From an uncultured Chloroflexota bacterium (GTDB lineage: Bacteria; Chloroflexota; Dehalococcoidia; CAUJGQ01): a stretch of DNA of 64,000 nt. A program made the translations under genes and the position numbers. The notes under the pieces are model-generated. The model saw nothing but the letters and a program-made list of their open reading frames with translations, made no database searches and was not told the DNA's origin. The stretch covers positions 88,492 through 152,491 of the forward strand of contig CALFMN010000021.1 in NCBI GenBank assembly GCA_937879875.1. The letters run 5' to 3'. This document shows, piece after piece, positions 17,927 to 25,621 of this stretch (its first letter is position 1; every line of letters begins with the position of its first letter).

Positions 17927-18376
17927 ATGGCAGTCAAGGAACTTGGACATCTCGTGCTGTACGTACGCAACATCGGCGAGTCGGCCGCCTTTTACGGCGA
18001 CGTGCTCGGCTGGCAGCCCATTCCCACGCCCGCCGGCGCGCCGGTCGCGCTGTTTTCGAGCGGCCGCACGCACCACGAGCTGCTGCTGATCGAAGTAGGA
18101 GCGGACGCGCAGCCGATTCCCTCAGGTCGCCGCGTCGGCCTCTATCACTTCGGCCTCAAGGTCGGAGAGACGGACGACGAACTGCGCGAGGCGCTGGCGC
18201 GGGTGCAGGCCGCGGGCACACGCGTCGTCGGTGCCAGCGACCACACGGTCAGCCACAGCCTCTACATCCTCGACCCGGACGGCAACGAGATCGAGCTGTA
18301 CGTCGACGTGCCGGGCGTCGATTGGAAGAACCATCCGGAGCTGGTTCTGGCGCCGGTCAAGGCCCTGGCGCTGTAA
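17927..18376 (+). CDS. VOC-family (glyoxalase/extradiol dioxygenase-like) protein
   Basis: This 149-residue protein has two beta-alpha-beta-beta-beta modules. Likely metal ligands are His8 (ELGHLVLYV), a His in LYHFGLKV, and Glu in EIELYVD, the positions used by glyoxalase I and extradiol dioxygenases. ATG 17927 follows GGAGGG. The C-terminus (GVDWKNHPELVLAPVKAL) is longer than in minimal glyoxalases and resembles single-module catechol-dioxygenase-like proteins. The neighbouring truncated HxlR and palindrome suggest it was an inducible gene for a toxic aldehyde or aromatic compound. The substrate is unknown. Confidence 0.88.
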   Translation: MAVKELGHLVLYVRNIGESAAFYGDVLGWQPIPTPAGAPVALFSSGRTHHELLLIEVGADAQPIPSGRRVGLYHFGLKVGETDDELREALARVQAAGTRVVGASDHTVSHSLYILDPDGNEIELYVDVPGVDWKNHPELVLAPVKALAL

Positions 18377-18404
18377 TCACATTCCCGCGAGGAGCTAGGA
18401 GCTG

Positions 18405-18437
18405 ATGCGGCTTGACCTGGACCAGGTGCAGCCGCAT
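18405..18437 (+). terminator. Hairpin downstream of VOC gene
   Basis: ATGCGGCT (18405-18412) pairs with AGCCGCAT (18430-18437), and the inner ACCTGG-A-CCAGGT extends the palindrome. It lies 29 bases after the stop. No U-tract follows. Confidence 0.45.
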
Positions 18438-18544
18438 ACTGCTCAAAAGTTCCGTGCTGTGCGCTGCGCGGCCCTCACTGGCGTCCAGGGGCAGGGTCGC
18501 TCGCAGCGCATCGCTTTACTCTCCGCCGCTGATCTGAAGTCAGA

Positions 18545-18976
18545 ATGAAGCTTCAACCACGTACAGCACACAAAGTTATCACTGCTGCTGGGTGTCTTGC
18601 TGCATTGATAATTTGCACTACGCTGGCGTACGAACTGGGAGTGCGAAACGAAGCGCACTATTTTAAGAATCTCACTACTGTTAGCGTCAATGCTGACCAG
18701 ATTGCGCAGGCAATGCAGGACGACCGATTTTTTGCAGACTACGGAGCACACCGGCTGCTTGTCCAGGGCACCGTGACCGGCGTGAGTCAGACGCACAGTG
18801 GCTTTATCCTGGAGTTTGGTACCGCCGTGCCAACAAAAGTGCTGTGTGACCTGGACTACCAGCCGCCCTCGGTGCATGTCGGAGATACAGCCACGGTGAC
18901 GGCGCTGGCTGCCGACGCACAGCGCGCATCGCGGGCGGTGAGGCTCAAGAGCTGCAGCCTGTCTCCGCAGGAGTAG
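18545..18976 (+). CDS. Membrane-anchored OB-fold (tRNA_anti-like) protein
   Basis: This 143-residue protein has an N-terminal hydrophobic anchor (VITAAGCLAALIICTTLAYE). A domain starting VNADQIAQAMQDDRFFADY follows and continues RLLVQGTVTGVSQTHSGFIL. This is the pattern of tRNA_anti-like OB-fold proteins, in which a tether carries an extracytoplasmic beta barrel. Function in the family is unknown. Base composition is clearly lower in GC than both neighbours, and codons such as ACT, GTT and CTT are frequent, which points to recent acquisition. The start is ATG 18545 with only a weak ribosome site. Confidence 0.75.
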   Translation: MKLQPRTAHKVITAAGCLAALIICTTLAYELGVRNEAHYFKNLTTVSVNADQIAQAMQDDRFFADYGAHRLLVQGTVTGVSQTHSGFILEFGTAVPTKVLCDLDYQPPSVHVGDTATVTALAADAQRASRAVRLKSCSLSPQE

Positions 18977-19265
18977 CTGCTCTCCCGCTGCCCGCCAACC
19001 CGACCACTTTTGCAGCCCGGCACCGGGCCTTCATCGCTGCGGGTATCGCGACAGCGATCCTGTCGCTGCGGTCGCGCCCCTGGCTGGCGCGCGGGATGCT
19101 TGCCGGCGGCGGCGCTGTCTCATTCGTGCTGGCGACCCTTGCAGGCATTGCCCTCGCACCCCTGCTCGTGCTCTGGCTAGCCCAGCGCCTCCCGTCCGTC
19201 TGGCACGAGCAGGCCCGGAGCGGGATGATCCCCGCTCGAGCCCGCCAGTTGCTGCCGCGCACAAC
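18977..19265. other. Region with open hydrophobic frame but no start
   Basis: The frame one base over from the OB-fold gene reads ANPTTFAARHRAFIAAGIAT, then FVLATLAGIALAPLLVLWLA, a membrane-like sequence, without a start codon before ATG 19096. It may be a frameshifted extension of the OB-fold gene or the decayed remains of a small membrane protein. Confidence 0.3.
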
Positions 19266-19301
19266 GAACCGGGGACGGGCTCGTCGCTCCGTCCCCGGTT
19301 C
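19266..19301. terminator. 13-bp perfect hairpin terminator
   Basis: GAACCGGGGACGG (19266-19278) and CCGTCCCCGGTTC (19289-19301) form a perfect stem with a ten-base loop. It lies 33 bases beyond the stop of the minus-strand secreted protein gene and after the plus-strand region, so it can serve both directions. Confidence 0.75.
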
Positions 19302-19334
19302 AGGTCGGGGTGTCCGCGCGGGGATGCGATCGCT

Positions 19335-20885
19335 CTACTGGGTGACGGGTGACGTCGTCACAACCGTCTTCCAGGGGCCGGCGGGAACGTTCTGCGCATC
19401 GATGAACTGCCAGTCGACGTGGTCGTTGTCGCCGTCGAGTTCCGCGTAGCCCAGGCAGCCGTTCAATGCGGGGCTGACATCGAGGCCGGCGTCGTTGAAC
19501 TGACCCTGGACAGGACGGGCATCCGTGCTGCCGAAGACGTAGGTTGCGTCATGGTAGAGGCTGCCGTGCGACGGTCCGGCGTCCTCGATCTGGCCGTAGC
19601 AGGTGTGGCCGTTGGGACCGACGATCTCGACCCAGTGGTTCTTCATGTAGCTGAAGTTGCCGTCGGAGCAGTGGGCGCCGGTCGGGTCGAGCTGCGTTGC
19701 CCACGGTATCACCTGGCAGCGCTCGGCGAAGGCGGTCGGGTCGTTGAGATCATCGAAAGGGAGATCGAGATAGAACGGATTTTCATGCGGTGTGGCGTGT
19801 GTGGGGAAGTAGCCGTTCGTCGCGCTGCGCGCTTCGGTCTGGCATGTGAACATGGCAAGGGTCGTGCCAGAAGGAACGCCATCACAGCCGCCCACGGGCG
19901 AGCCGGTGCAGCCGGTGTCCGGAGAGGGCCCCATGTTTATGCCGCCCGACCAGTGCATGGCCCACTGGCTGTCGTATGCGCTGCACACCTGGCTGCCATC
20001 GCTCAGGCTGGCATTGAAGATCTCGCCCACCCAGAATGTCGTGCTGACGATGTTCGTATGCCACGGATAGCCGCCCGATGCAGGGCTCGGACTCGGCGAC
20101 GGGGTTGGCGTCGGGGTCGGGCTGGGGCTCGGACTTGGCGTTGGGGTTGGGGTGTGCGTCGGCGTGGCCGTCACCGTGGGCGGTTGCGTGGCAACTGCCG
20201 TTGCCGTGGCCGTCGGCGGTTTGGTCGGGGCCGCCGTCGCGGTTGTAGTCGGTGAACTGGTCGCCGAGGGCGGGGCAGACGCCGTGGCTGTGGCCAGCAG
20301 CGGCGTACTGCCCGCGGTGAGTGCGATCTGATCGACGTACATCGGCGGCTCGGCCTTGCCGCTCTCGTCCTGGATGATGATGCCGCCCACCGTCTTGTTC
20401 ACGCCGCCGAGGGCGCTGAGCGGGATGCTGTAGAGCTTCCATGAGCCGGCGATCGGCTGGCCGCCGTAGGTGCTGTTCAGCTTCACCACCGGGCCGAGTG
20501 GATTGTCATGCACATCTTCGAGCACGACCGAGACCGCCTGCCCGGCTTGCGTCGCCTCCAAGGCGAAGCTGAGGTTCGCGAAGGGGCTGCTGCTCACGCC
20601 GGTGTCGCTATGCAGATAGAGGCCGCCCCACGCCGCCTTCACCGTCCAGGAGATCGCCTTCGTGCCACTGTAGACCGGGGCGGAGACGCCGTAGTTGACG
20701 CTGGAGTCCCAGGACCAGTTCACCCAGCCAGGCGCCAGCGCATCGCCGTAGGCCATGAAACTTGTGGTCGAGGCCGAGGCCGTGACCCCGGAGCCGCCGG
20801 CGCGGGCGCCGAACAGCGCCGCGCCCACCGCCGCCGCCACGACCGCGGTCGCGCCGACGTTCCGTAAAACCGACCCGCCACGCAT
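19335..20885 (-). CDS. Secreted protein: beta-sandwich module, Pro/Thr/Ser linker, barrel-like C-terminal domain
   Basis: The 516 residues start at ATG 20885, preceded by GAGGAGG. An N-terminal signal sequence (VGATAVVAAAVGAALFGARA) is followed by a ~145-residue beta-sandwich module (GDALAPGWVNWSWDSSVNYG ... AAWGGLYLHS ... MYVDQIALT). This module is homologous to three copies in the adjacent 1065-residue protein. A Thr/Pro/Ser linker of about 75 residues follows. The C-terminal domain has paired Cys residues, HWVEIVGPNGHTCYGQIEDA and GLDVSPALNGCLGY. It resembles secreted double-psi-barrel-like proteins with a WEDVGP...LDVSPA pattern; that assignment is inferred from motif memory. The module probably binds carbohydrate or cell-wall polymer. 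Expression is likely controlled by the upstream c-di-GMP riboswitch. Confidence 0.85.
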   Translation of the reverse strand: MRGGSVLRNVGATAVVAAAVGAALFGARAGGSGVTASASTTSFMAYGDALAPGWVNWSWDSSVNYGVSAPVYSGTKAISWTVKAAWGGLYLHSDTGVSSSPFANLSFALEATQAGQAVSVVLEDVHDNPLGPVVKLNSTYGGQPIAGSWKLYSIPLSALGGVNKTVGGIIIQDESGKAEPPMYVDQIALTAGSTPLLATATASAPPSATSSPTTTATAAPTKPPTATATAVATQPPTVTATPTHTPTPTPSPSPSPTPTPTPSPSPSPASGGYPWHTNIVSTTFWVGEIFNASLSDGSQVCSAYDSQWAMHWSGGINMGPSPDTGCTGSPVGGCDGVPSGTTLAMFTCQTEARSATNGYFPTHATPHENPFYLDLPFDDLNDPTAFAERCQVIPWATQLDPTGAHCSDGNFSYMKNHWVEIVGPNGHTCYGQIEDAGPSHGSLYHDATYVFGSTDARPVQGQFNDAGLDVSPALNGCLGYAELDGDNDHVDWQFIDAQNVPAGPWKTVVTTSPVTQ

Positions 20886-20892
20886 GAAGCTT

Positions 20893-20959
20893 CCTCCTCG
20901 GCGGTCGTGCCACCGCCGCCATGGCCCGACAGCGGCTGAACAGACCGTGAGGAGGTCTG
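20893..20959 (-). promoter_or_regulatory. Candidate riboswitch expression platform (anti-SD / SD)
   Basis: Between the riboswitch and the start codon, a hairpin CAGACC/GGTCTG (20941-20959) displays CCTCCTC (20949-20955 on the minus strand). This is perfectly complementary over seven bases to the gene's Shine-Dalgarno GAGGAGG (20893-20899). Alternative pairing could hide or expose the ribosome site, which suggests translational control. There is no U-tract typical of a terminator. Confidence 0.5.
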
Positions 20960-20960
20960 C

Positions 20961-21070
20961 GCCTTCGGCAACCCGGCTGCCTGTGCCGTTCCGCTGGCGT
21001 GCCGCCAGGGAAACGACCGAAGGCCCGTGGCTTTGCGTCCCCGCCTTTCGGCGGGTTTGCCTTTGTCGGA
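20961..21070 (-). promoter_or_regulatory. Cyclic-di-GMP-I (GEMM-I) riboswitch
   Basis: Read on the minus strand, the region contains the class I signature in order: ACAAAGGCAAACC, then a hairpin CCCGCC-GAAA-GGCGGG carrying a GAAA tetraloop, then GGGACGCAAAGCC. A longer P3 hairpin (about 20976-21025) follows, and then AGGCAGCCGGGTTGCCG, which corresponds to the AGGTAGCGGGGTTACCG segment of the Vc2 aptamer. The order, spacing and tetraloop all fit. It lies 76 bases upstream of the secreted protein gene and should sense c-di-GMP made by enzymes such as those at 35630 and 52614. Confidence 0.92.
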
Positions 21071-21247
21071 CGTTCTGTAAAGCGACCCGGCAGCCGGTGC
21101 TACCTGTGGTCCAGGTGCAGTAATCGCGTGGCCGCGGGTGCTGCAAGAGGGTTGCCGGACAGTGGTGGGCCGGGCGTTACTGAAATGTTACAACCGGCAA
21201 ACGGACCATCGGCCCGCCGGCAGAGGTCTTCCGCGGACAAACGAATC

Positions 21248-21277
21248 GGCCCGAAGCCCGGTGACGGGCTTCGGGCC
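21248..21277 (-). terminator. 13-bp hairpin after the large surface protein gene
   Basis: GGCCCGAAGCCCG (21248-21260) and CGGGCTTCGGGCC (21265-21277) make a perfect stem with a GTGA loop. It lies 56 bases beyond the minus-strand stop at 21333. Confidence 0.7.
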
Positions 21278-21332
21278 GGCGCCGTTGCCAGCGTTACGGC
21301 GAGAGCAGGTCCGTGGAGAGGGCGCTGGCCTG

Positions 21333-24300
21333 CTACTTGAACTGGATGTCGTCGATATAGACGGCTGGCTGCGCCGCGCCCAGCGCATCCTGGAAGACGA
21401 TGCCCATAATCGTCTGTCCGGTACCGTTTAGATCGGACAGCGGGATGGTGTACTGCGTCCACGAGCCGGTTGCGGGCTGGCCGCCGTAGTTGGCGAGCGA
21501 TACCAGCTTAATCATGGTGTTGGTAGGATCCACCAGCGAGACATCGTAGGCCTGGCCGGACTGTGACGCCTGCGCCCAGAAGCTGAGCGAGGTGTAGCCC
21601 GCCAGGTTCAGGTTGTTCCAGGTCCATGGGTAGAGCGCGCCCCATGCTGCCGTAATCGTCGCCGAGATCGAGTGCGTGCCGCTGTGCACAGGGCTGGTGT
21701 TGGCGTAGTTGACGGTCGCGTTCCAGGATGAATCGCCCCAGCCGGTTGCCTCTGCGTCATCGTACACAACAAACGTCGGGATCGCGGTGGGACTCGGCGT
21801 CGGGCTCGGCGTCGGGCTCGGCGTGGGGCTCGGCGTCGGCGTCGGGCTTGGCGTCGGGCTTGGTGTTGGCGTCGGCGTGGCGGCCGGTGTGTTGTCGAAC
21901 TTGATGTCGTCCAGGTAGACGGCCGGCTGCGCCTTGCCCAGCGCGTCCTGAATAACGAAGCCCTGAATCTGCTTGCCCACGCCGTTCAGGTCGGTGAGCG
22001 GGATGATGTACTGCTTCCACGAGCCGGTTACGGGCTGGCCGCCGTAACCGGTGAGCGACACCGACTTGATCATCGTGTTGGTCGTGTCCACCAGGCTGGC
22101 GGCGTAGGCCTCTCCTGAGGCGCTGGCCTGTGCCCAGAACTGCAGGTTGGTGAACGGCGTCGTGTTGAGCGGCGGGGCGGTGGAGGCATAGAAAGCGCCC
22201 CACGCCGCCGTCACCGTCAGCGAGATCGAGTCGGTACCCGTGTGCACGGGGCTGGTGTTCAGCAAGTTCGTCGAGGCGCTCCACGACGAGTTCGCCCAGC
22301 CGGGAGCCAGGTGGTCGTCGTAGACGGTCAGCTTGCCGGGCGTGTTGGGCGTGGGCGTAGGAGTACTGATCGCCGGGCTGGTCAGGGCGACATCGTCGAT
22401 GTAGACGTTGGACTGGGTCTTGCCAAGTGCATCCTGCAGGACGATGCCCGTGATCTGCTGATGGTTCGGGTTCAGGTCAGAGAGCGGTACCGTGTACTGC
22501 TTCCAGGCGGTGCTGACCGGCTGGAAGCCGTAGTCAGCCAGCGTAAGCAGCGGCATCTGGCGGTTGAGCTGGTCGACGAGGCCGATGTCGTACGCCTGGC
22601 CGGACTGGCTGGCCTTCAGCCAGAAGCTGAGCGCGGTGTATGGCGACGGGTCGATCGGCAGGCCGTCGTACAGATAGAGCGCCCCCCAGGCGGCTTTGAT
22701 GTTCATCGAGATCGACTTCGTGCCGGCGTGCACCGGGCTGGTGTTGGCGAAGTTGATCCCCGCGTTCCAGGACTCATTGCCGAAGAGGCCGTTCACGGCG
22801 TCGTCAAAGATCGTCAGCGTACCCGGCGTCGGGTTTGGCGTTGGCGTGGGCTTCGCGTTGCAGTTCGACAGCGGCGTGGCGGCCGTTGCGATGAACGCGT
22901 CGAGAATGTTGGTGGTGACCTTCTGCAGCGCTGCGCTGACGGTGTGCGCCTGGTACGTGTTGCTGTCGAGCTTCCAGGCCCAGTAGATCGTGCCCGCGTT
23001 GAAGACGTAGGCGCCGCTGCACGCCGTGTAAATGGTGGAGTTCGACGTGTCGGCGTTGTTCCACGCGTCTTTGGTGGGCGAGTTGGAGAGCACGGTCAGA
23101 TTCTGCGGCTGCAGGCCGTTGGGATAGACCTTGTCCCACTCGTAACCGACGACGCCGGTGACCTTGGAACCGTTGGCTAGGCCGCTGCCGGTGAAGACCC
23201 AGTTGCTGGCGTTGCTCACCACCCAGGGGAAGGCGGGGTCGGTTGTGGTGTAAGCAGGGCTGTACATGCCGCCGAGGAAGGCGTTTTCGGGCTGGCTGAC
23301 GGGCGACTGGCGCCATTGCACGGTCGTGAGCCCGGGTGTGGCGGCTTCGACCGGATCCTGTGTCGCATCGCGGTAGCAGACGATCACGCGGTTGGCGACG
23401 CCCGCGGCGTTCGCTTCCCAGCGGATCTGCCAGTACATGGAGTTGGCATCGAAGAAAGCGAGGTGTACGCCGGCATCGCGCGCCGCGATGATGTTGGTGC
23501 GCATCTGCTGCGACCAGTACTCGTCGTGCCACGGTGAGATGAAGGCCTTATGGCCCGAGAGCAGCGAGGGGTTGGTCTGCACGTCGGTGCTGGTGACGTA
23601 GGTGATGTTGTAGTTCTTCGACTCGATGAAGCGAATGAAGCCGTAGTCGCCGTCGAAGAGGTCGCCGGCGCCGGCGTAGTCGGAGTACGGCCGGTCAAAG
23701 GAGGCCTTGACTGCCTGTGGGCCGGTCGAGTTGAAGGCGTACAGACTCTTGCCGCCCCAGTTGTTGTACGCCTGGTAGGTGGCGACCGGCAGCTCGTACA
23801 CCAGCGGCGCCGTGCTGCTGTCGTCGCGCACCACGAAGATCAGGTAGCCGACATCGCTGCTTGCCGCGGTCAGCTTGACCAGGTAGACGCCCGTGGTCCA
23901 GGCGGTGGTGGTTTGCAGGGTGTAGGAGACCTGCCAGTTGGTGGCGATCAGGCCAGTCGTCGGGTCCGGCGTGGGCACGGCCTGGTTTTGGCCCGTCAGG
24001 TTGGCCACTGAGGTGACGAGGGTAGAGCCGGCCCCCGCGTACCAGCCGATGCGGTAGACATCAAGATTGTAGGTCGGCTGGGCCGTGCTGACGTAAAAGG
24101 AGACCGCATCGCCGTGGTTGATGCTCGTGGCGGAGGCGTAGCCGCGGATCACCTGGTCGGTCCAGCAGTCGGTGCCGCAGGTGGAAGCGTCGACCGCGTC
24201 GTACTCCGCATCGCTGGCGCTGTCCTTGCCGGGCTTGTGCGGGTTCGCCTTCGGCGCCTTGTCGATCTCGTCATCCTGGTCATTCAGGTGACGGCCGCGA

Positions 24301-24530
24301 CCCCTGTCAAGCTCCTTGGAGCCGAAGTTCGTCGTGCCGGGCTTGAGATTCTCGTCGTGAATCGGGTTGGACTCGTTGTGCGGCTTGAGCTGGGGCGCTG
24401 GGCCGGAACCCGGGGTACCGGCGGCTACCTGACTGCTGCCCGAAGCGCCGGCAAAGGCGATGCCAACGGCGATCAAGCAGAACAGGAGTCCGAGGGCATG
24501 AACAGGCCGGAGTCGCGCAAAGATCTTCAC
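21333..24530 (-). CDS. Large secreted protein: DMFase-like domain plus three beta-sandwich modules
   Basis: The 1065 residues start at GTG 24530 (GAGG nine bases upstream; GTG 24545 is an alternative). Signal peptide [19 protein letters not shown] is followed by a low-complexity polar region. A domain of ~440 residues then has [56 protein letters not shown] and [14 protein letters not shown]. It resembles the C-terminal domain of N,N-dimethylformamidase large subunits. Three ~145-residue modules follow, each with SPVH.GT.SIS, AAWGALY, an IPLSDLN-like strand and QDALGK.Q..VYIDDI. They are joined by PTPTPSP linkers (longest at 21779-21876). The activity is unproven. The architecture suggests an extracellular enzyme or adhesin held on a polymer. 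Confidence 0.85.
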   Translation of the reverse strand: MKIFARLRPVHALGLLFCLIAVGIAFAGASGSSQVAAGTPGSGPAPQLKPHNESNPIHDENLKPGTTNFGSKELDRGRGRHLNDQDDEIDKAPKANPHKPGKDSASDAEYDAVDASTCGTDCWTDQVIRGYASATSINHGDAVSFYVSTAQPTYNLDVYRIGWYAGAGSTLVTSVANLTGQNQAVPTPDPTTGLIATNWQVSYTLQTTTAWTTGVYLVKLTAASSDVGYLIFVVRDDSSTAPLVYELPVATYQAYNNWGGKSLYAFNSTGPQAVKASFDRPYSDYAGAGDLFDGDYGFIRFIESKNYNITYVTSTDVQTNPSLLSGHKAFISPWHDEYWSQQMRTNIIAARDAGVHLAFFDANSMYWQIRWEANAAGVANRVIVCYRDATQDPVEAATPGLTTVQWRQSPVSQPENAFLGGMYSPAYTTTDPAFPWVVSNASNWVFTGSGLANGSKVTGVVGYEWDKVYPNGLQPQNLTVLSNSPTKDAWNNADTSNSTIYTACSGAYVFNAGTIYWAWKLDSNTYQAHTVSAALQKVTTNILDAFIATAATPLSNCNAKPTPTPNPTPGTLTIFDDAVNGLFGNESWNAGINFANTSPVHAGTKSISMNIKAAWGALYLYDGLPIDPSPYTALSFWLKASQSGQAYDIGLVDQLNRQMPLLTLADYGFQPVSTAWKQYTVPLSDLNPNHQQITGIVLQDALGKTQSNVYIDDVALTSPAISTPTPTPNTPGKLTVYDDHLAPGWANSSWSASTNLLNTSPVHTGTDSISLTVTAAWGAFYASTAPPLNTTPFTNLQFWAQASASGEAYAASLVDTTNTMIKSVSLTGYGGQPVTGSWKQYIIPLTDLNGVGKQIQGFVIQDALGKAQPAVYLDDIKFDNTPAATPTPTPSPTPSPTPTPSPTPSPTPSPTPSPTAIPTFVVYDDAEATGWGDSSWNATVNYANTSPVHSGTHSISATITAAWGALYPWTWNNLNLAGYTSLSFWAQASQSGQAYDVSLVDPTNTMIKLVSLANYGGQPATGSWTQYTIPLSDLNGTGQTIMGIVFQDALGAAQPAVYIDDIQFK

Positions 24531-24659
24531 AGCGGAGCACCTCACACAATACCTACAAAACGCGGCGAGCTACCAAATTTTGCTCATCTCCCATCTGATG
24601 AAGCCCGGGGCCGGGCGCGCGGCGCCTCGCATGGGATGCTTGTTACAGGTTCTTCGAAC

Positions 24660-24712
24660 CTTAACCGAATGTCAACCGTGAAGTGTTGCAGGGGGATAAC
24701 ACTCCTGTTGCA
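24660..24712 (-). promoter_or_regulatory. Conserved promoter-like block P1 upstream of the large secreted protein
   Basis: Read on the minus strand this block (TGCAA..., GTTA, GCAACACT, GTTGACATTCGGTTAAG) aligns with a second block at 25049-25100. Both contain TTGACA, a good -35 element, followed by TCGGTTAAG. It lies about 130 bases before the start of the large secreted protein gene. The -10 is not certain. Confidence 0.55.
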
Positions 24713-24795
24713 GGTTTGGCAGATGTACATATGGTTGCGTCGGTTGCCGCCGAAGCACTCCCGCCGGCTCAGTGCGCGAGCGGGAACCTGGCCGC

Positions 24796-24933
24796 TTACT
24801 TCTCGCGGATTCTCTCTTTGCCGGCCGCCACACCGCCGCCGTCCGTGCCACCCGCCAGCGCCAGCACGGCGATCGTGACACCGGCCAGGAGCGCAAGCAC
24901 AGAGAGCGGGCGGGGGCGATGCGATCGCTTCAT
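24796..24933 (-). CDS. Small exported or membrane peptide, 45 residues
   Basis: ATG 24933, preceded by AAGAGG nine bases upstream, opens a 45-codon frame. It has a basic start (MKRSHRPRPL), a hydrophobic segment (LALLAGVTIAVLALAGG) and a short charged tail (KERIREK). The signal-peptide-like organisation and the promoter-like block upstream, shared with the neighbouring secreted protein gene, support that it is real. I recognise no family. It may be a small membrane protein or secreted peptide. Confidence 0.5.
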   Translation of the reverse strand: MKRSHRPRPLSVLALLAGVTIAVLALAGGTDGGGVAAGKERIREK

Positions 24934-25048
24934 GAGAAGGTACCTCTTGCGGTTCACAATAGAAGAACGCTGCCGGTTACAAGATCGCCGCTACAAAAGG
25001 GCGTCGATGCGCCGACCCTACATTAGTATTGATAGAGATTCGCAGACT

Positions 25049-25100
25049 CTTAACCGATTGTCAACGATGAGCGTTGCGACCGCGTAACGTTCTTCTTGCA
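25049..25100 (-). promoter_or_regulatory. Conserved promoter-like block P2 upstream of the small peptide gene
   Basis: On the minus strand TGCAAGAAGAACGTTACG, CGCAACGCT and GTTGACAATCGGTTAAG align with block P1 over about 52 positions with one gap. TTGACA is followed by the AT-rich TATCAATACTAAT. It lies 116 bases before the small peptide start. Confidence 0.5.
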
Positions 25101-25163
25101 TAACGTGCGGCGGCGCCGGACGGCGGCAGGGTCTCGTCAAGCCCGGGCCCGTGGAGCTTGCGA

Positions 25164-25384
25164 GGCACCTAACCCTGACTTCCCTTGCGGGAAGTCTGTC
25201 CCTTCCCGAGGCGGGAAAGGGACTTTTGGAGCGCTCCCGACAACGCCGGACGGCGGCGGGGTCTGGGTGTCCCTGTGGGACACGCGGCGGGCTGGCCTCC
25301 CAGCCCTATGTGCGTCCTCGAACCCCACCCTTCCCGGCTCGGGAAGGGACAGACCTGGCTTCAGCCAGGTCAGGGTTAGGTGCC
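25164..25384. repeat. Family A palindromic repeat (best-preserved copy)
   Basis: This 221-base element has perfect 14-base inverted ends, GGCACCTAACCCTG and CAGGGTTAGGTGCC. Inside are two hairpin-forming blocks (GTCCCTTCCCG...CGGGAAAGGGAC near 25198-25223; CCCTTCCCG...CGGGAAGGG near 25328-25347) and a GGCGCCGGACGGCGGCGGGG-like core. No coding frame is convincing. Together with 25101-25163 and 25385-25621 it fills the gap before the TolB-like gene; those flanks hold nothing I recognise. Confidence 0.85.
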
Positions 25385-25621
25385 GCGCGCGGCGAACGAG
25401 ATTGCGGGTGCTGGACGTAGCACGGCCTTGCAGCAGAAGCGCTGCCCCGCCTGTCATGCACCGGAAGTTGTATGCAGCGATCGTTCTGTTACGCCGATAC
25501 TGTGCGTTGTGAGACGCCCGCAAGGCGGGACCGCGGCGCACCGCCGTACACTGGGCGCACGCCGTGCATTTTCGCGGAGCCGGCGCGGTGTTGGACGCCG
25601 CCCGGCGCGAGGAGAGAGGCC

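Noticed and set aside
19096..19449. Plus-strand frame encoding a membrane protein across the terminator
   Set aside because: It runs through a 13-bp terminator hairpin and into the opposite gene; at most a remnant ends before 19266.
21779..21876. Tandem short repeats resembling a CRISPR or VNTR
   Set aside because: They encode a Pro-Thr-Ser linker in frame in a secreted protein, with no spacers.
22242..23180. Long plus-strand frame opposite the large secreted protein
   Set aside because: It is the antisense of a strongly coding minus-strand gene, with arginine/glycine-rich shadow composition.
24540..24660. Second c-di-GMP riboswitch before the large secreted protein
   Set aside because: No GACGCAAAGCC or GGCAAACC element is present on either strand here.
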